Source: CAZBBC01 sp964489835
GTDB taxonomy: Bacteria > Calditrichota > Calditrichia > JAJRVZ01
Assembly (NCBI GenBank): GCA_964489835.1
Contig: CAZBBC010000195.1
Span: forward strand, 1 to 7,455
DNA length: 7,455 nt
Direction: 5' to 3'
Of this stretch, positions 5,681-7,455 are shown piece by piece. Position numbers and translations under genes: made by a program. Position 1 is the first letter of the stretch, and each line of letters starts with the position of its first letter. The notes beneath the pieces were generated by a model, which ran no database searches, was not told the DNA's origin, and saw nothing but the letters and a program-made list of their open reading frames with translations.

Positions 5681-5887
5681 ATGTATGATTTTAGTTTATT
5701 GGGATATTTATTAATTGCTGTAGTATTTATAATCTGTTTTGTTATTCTAATATATTTTAGTAGAAACATTAAAAAGAAATTCCATTCTGAGAAACGGTTG
5801 AATTACAGAAAATATGGATTTATATTAGAAATTATCGGTGCATTTTTATCTTTCGTATCACTTTTTTTCATATTTATTTTTAGATAG
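5681..5887 (+). CDS. Small two-helix membrane protein of unknown function
   Basis: Predicted membrane protein of 68 residues, not recognised as a named family. ATG at 5681 is preferred over an in-frame TTG at 5669 because GGGGA at 5671-5675 sits five bases upstream as a ribosome binding site. Helix one is about residues 5-26 (LLGYLLIAVVFIICFVILIY). A basic loop of about 20 residues follows (SRNIKKKFHSEKRLNYRKYG), then helix two, about 48-67 (ILEIIGAFLSFVSLFFIFIF). By the positive-inside rule the loop should face the cytoplasm, with both ends outside. The gene is short, AT-rich and hydrophobic, has no operon partner and lies 215 bases upstream of an attC site in the orientation expected for integron cassette cargo. 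The role is unknown. The size fits a holin-like, toxin-like or immunity-type protein, but nothing in the sequence chooses among these. Confidence 0.6.
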   Translation: MYDFSLLGYLLIAVVFIICFVILIYFSRNIKKKFHSEKRLNYRKYGFILEIIGAFLSFVSLFFIFIFR

Positions 5888-6102
5888 ACATTGCAAGTAC
5901 ACACAGCTATATTCGACTACTTTCTGATGTGACTTATGAACCAGCCATTGTTCTCACTATTCTATTTTTTTCATTGGTCTAACTATAATAATATCAGGTT
6001 TCTCTCACATACGATTGTCTGAGAAGTAAGTAGAAATTTTTTACCAAATTAAAAAATAGTTTCAAAAAAAATATAATATTCGAACTTTTCAAACAAAAGC
6101 CT

Positions 6103-6165
6103 GCTAACAATGGCATCAAGTCAGATCCGGCGTAGCCGGACCGCCGCTTATGCCTAACGTTATGC
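6103..6165 (+). other. attC: Integron attC recombination site
   Basis: A 63-bp site with the attC fold. R'' is GCTAAC (6103-6108) and R' is GTTATGC (6159-6165), pairing as TAAC/GTTA plus GC/GC with one extra T. L'' is GGCAT-C-AAG (6112-6120) and L' is CTT-ATGCC (6147-6154), pairing fully except C6117, which stays unpaired; an extrahelical base at this point is the known attC recognition feature (compare the aadA sites). The unpaired spacers are AAT (6109-6111) and TAAC (6155-6158). The tip is TCCGGC-GTA-GCCGGA (6126-6140). Recombination would fall within the GTT at 6159-6161. R' departs from the consensus GTTRRRY at one base (T6163). No integron integrase is in the window. The upstream cassette would include the small membrane protein; the next would begin at about 6160 with the protease gene. 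Confidence 0.78.
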
Positions 6166-6220
6166 CCATAAAGAAAACAAACAGACAGCGACAATGATTG
6201 ATAGAAAGAATAAATAATTA

Positions 6221-6226
6221 AAGGAG
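6221..6226 (+). promoter_or_regulatory. Strong ribosome binding site
   Basis: AAGGAG lies ten bases before ATG 6237. It is the clearest Shine-Dalgarno sequence in the window and fixes the start of the protease gene. The other genes here have weak or no such signal. Confidence 0.8.
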
Positions 6227-6236
6227 AAAACTAAAT

Positions 6237-7454
6237 ATGAAAACATCAACAATTATCTCAGTATTATTAAGATTATTTATAAAAAGTAAGAATGTAATTT
6301 CCAGGTGTTTTGCAACCCTTGTTTTTACTTTTCTCATTATGGAGTGTATTACGATTCATGCAGATAGTAATAAAGTCATAATTCCTATGGATTTAAGTCT
6401 CAACAGGCCTGTAATTGAATTATTAATTTATAATAAAGGGCCTTATAAATTTATTTTCGACACTGGCGCAAGCGGTAGTGTAATTGATAAAGAACTTGCA
6501 ACTACTTTGGAATTAAAAGAAACCGGAAAGATTGAGGTTGGAACTCCTGGCAGTAAATCCACATCTTTAGTAGCAAAAGTAAATGTTCCGGAAATAATAG
6601 TTTCAGGTAAAGAGTTTTCAAACATCAGTATGATTGTCATGAATTTGAAAGAAATGATCCCTGTTGACGGTATCCTTTCATTTAAAGAATTTTCCGGGCA
6701 TCTTATAAACATTAATTATCCGGATAAAAAGATTATTCTTAAAAAGGGAGAATTGAAAAAAGATCGAGCAAATGTTGTTTCTTTAATGCCTGGCCATGAA
6801 ATCCTGACCTTTCAATTAGAAACTAATGGACGTATGTGGGATACACATTTGGATACCGGTAGTCCTTTCTTATTTTCTTTCCCATATTCAGCAAAAGATG
6901 AATTAGAATTCAAATCGCCTCCGGTTTTGCTTCCAAGCCAATCACGAACAATAAATAGTTCTCATAAAAACTGGACGGCAAAGCTGAACGGGAGTATAAA
7001 ACTGGCTAATATCATATACGATTCTCCAGATATTATTTTATCCGAAAGAAATAGCGACAAGGTCAATATCGGTTATCAATTATTGAAAGATCTGTCAATA
7101 ATTATTGATATACAAAATGAGCTCATTCAATTTGAAAAGATAGAAGTGAAAAATACTGTTGTAACAAAAGAACCGAAAATAAATAACCATGTTGGAATTG
7201 TTGGCCGTTACGGTGGAGTCAGGAGTATTACGAGTGAAGATGGAATTTTATATATTCAGCGGGATGGAAGTATGAAACTGATGCTTGTAAAAACTGCTGA
7301 TAATCTATATCAAGGAAAATTACCGGAAGGTTTAAAGGCGATGAATGTTCTGCCCAAAATAAGATTCGAAAATGATAGTTCCGGGCAAATAATAGGATTA
7401 ACTTTTATTCATCAGGATGGAAAAGAAGAGTTTGTAAAAAAAGATGATAAATAA
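6237..7454 (+). CDS. Exported retropepsin-like aspartic protease
   Basis: Predicted protein of 405 residues, complete at TAA 7452-7454. Residues 1-42 form an unusually long signal sequence: a basic region of about 23 residues, a hydrophobic core (CFATLVFTFLIM), and probable cleavage near HADS. Two retropepsin-like halves follow. The first has the catalytic motif FIFDTGASG (D75-T76-G77) with VDGILSF (143-149) as the matching later loop. The second has LDTGSP (D206-T207-G208) with IGYQLL (278-283). Having both aspartates in one chain suggests an internal pseudo-dimer, as in other bacterial 'aspartyl protease family' proteins. Residues about 319-405 (GIVGRYGGVRSITSEDGILYIQRDG) resemble the beta-rich C-terminal domain (DUF3471-like) seen in some exported peptidases and beta-lactamase-like proteins. 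The substrate is unknown; the likely location is periplasm or envelope. Its start lies 77 bases after the attC crossover point, so it may be cassette cargo. Confidence 0.88.
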   Translation: MKTSTIISVLLRLFIKSKNVISRCFATLVFTFLIMECITIHADSNKVIIPMDLSLNRPVIELLIYNKGPYKFIFDTGASGSVIDKELATTLELKETGKIEVGTPGSKSTSLVAKVNVPEIIVSGKEFSNISMIVMNLKEMIPVDGILSFKEFSGHLININYPDKKIILKKGELKKDRANVVSLMPGHEILTFQLETNGRMWDTHLDTGSPFLFSFPYSAKDELEFKSPPVLLPSQSRTINSSHKNWTAKLNGSIKLANIIYDSPDIILSERNSDKVNIGYQLLKDLSIIIDIQNELIQFEKIEVKNTVVTKEPKINNHVGIVGRYGGVRSITSEDGILYIQRDGSMKLMLVKTADNLYQGKLPEGLKAMNVLPKIRFENDSSGQIIGLTFIHQDGKEEFVKKDDK

Positions 7455-7455
7455 A

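Noticed and set aside
5884..5936. Open frame after the small membrane protein, ending in a hydrophobic stretch (IVLTILFFSLV)
   Set aside because: It has no ATG, is very short, and a frameshifted extension of the upstream gene cannot be shown from one sequence.
6036..6057. AT-only inverted repeat (ATTTTTT and AAAAAAT) as a terminator
   Set aside because: No GC in the stem, and such pairs are expected by chance in AT-rich sequence.
5994..6194. Minus-strand reading frame of 66 codons
   Set aside because: It runs straight through the attC site and has no convincing ribosome binding site or recognisable protein features.
6443..6712. Minus-strand reading frame of 89 codons
   Set aside because: It is antisense to the conserved first lobe of the aspartic protease, including the DTG motif.

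Overview
This window most likely comes from a bacterium of the FCB group (Bacteroidota, Ignavibacteriota, Calditrichota or KSB1-like). The main evidence is a secreted CotH-type protein ending in a type IX secretion (T9SS) type A sorting domain (NYPNPFN, then VYNLLGQ and GVYYYKI). The AT-rich composition, weak Shine-Dalgarno sequences at most starts, and many short GC-rich intergenic hairpins fit this. The exact phylum cannot be fixed from the sequence.

Layout. Positions 1-54 hold a hairpin repeat that returns at 4672-4725. Then come a large secreted CotH/lamin-tail protein (66-2495) and a class I SAM methyltransferase (2563-3201). Positions 3202-3773 have no gene: they hold a cluster of GGGGC-type hairpins, a composite GC-rich repeat block and a candidate sigma-54 promoter. 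An orphan ORF6N-domain DNA-binding protein follows (3774-4277). The next 1.4 kb (4278-5680) codes for nothing intact. It contains heptamer-phased repeats, a long stem-loop joined to the second copy of the hairpin repeat, three GATC sites exactly 21 bp apart inside palindromes, a C-terminal remnant of an IS91-like transposase, and a 13-bp perfect inverted repeat. A small two-helix membrane protein (5681-5887) is followed by a well-formed integron attC site (6103-6165), then by a complete exported aspartic protease gene (6237-7454) with the strongest ribosome binding site in the window.

Interpretation. The left part is host-like (exported surface protein and methyltransferase). From about 3.2 kb onward the window is an accessory, repeat-rich landing zone. 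The attC site is the most informative element: both R boxes, both L boxes and the extrahelical C are present, so the small membrane protein and the protease gene may be integron cassette cargo held without an integrase in view. Its apical hairpin is nearly identical (19 of 21 bases) to a GC-rich palindrome in the 3.4-kb repeat block, which suggests small GC-rich palindromes insert into other elements here. The two copies of the first hairpin repeat differ only by two paired dinucleotide swaps that preserve a perfect 10-bp stem, so the structure itself appears to be maintained. No rRNA, tRNA or CRISPR array was seen.
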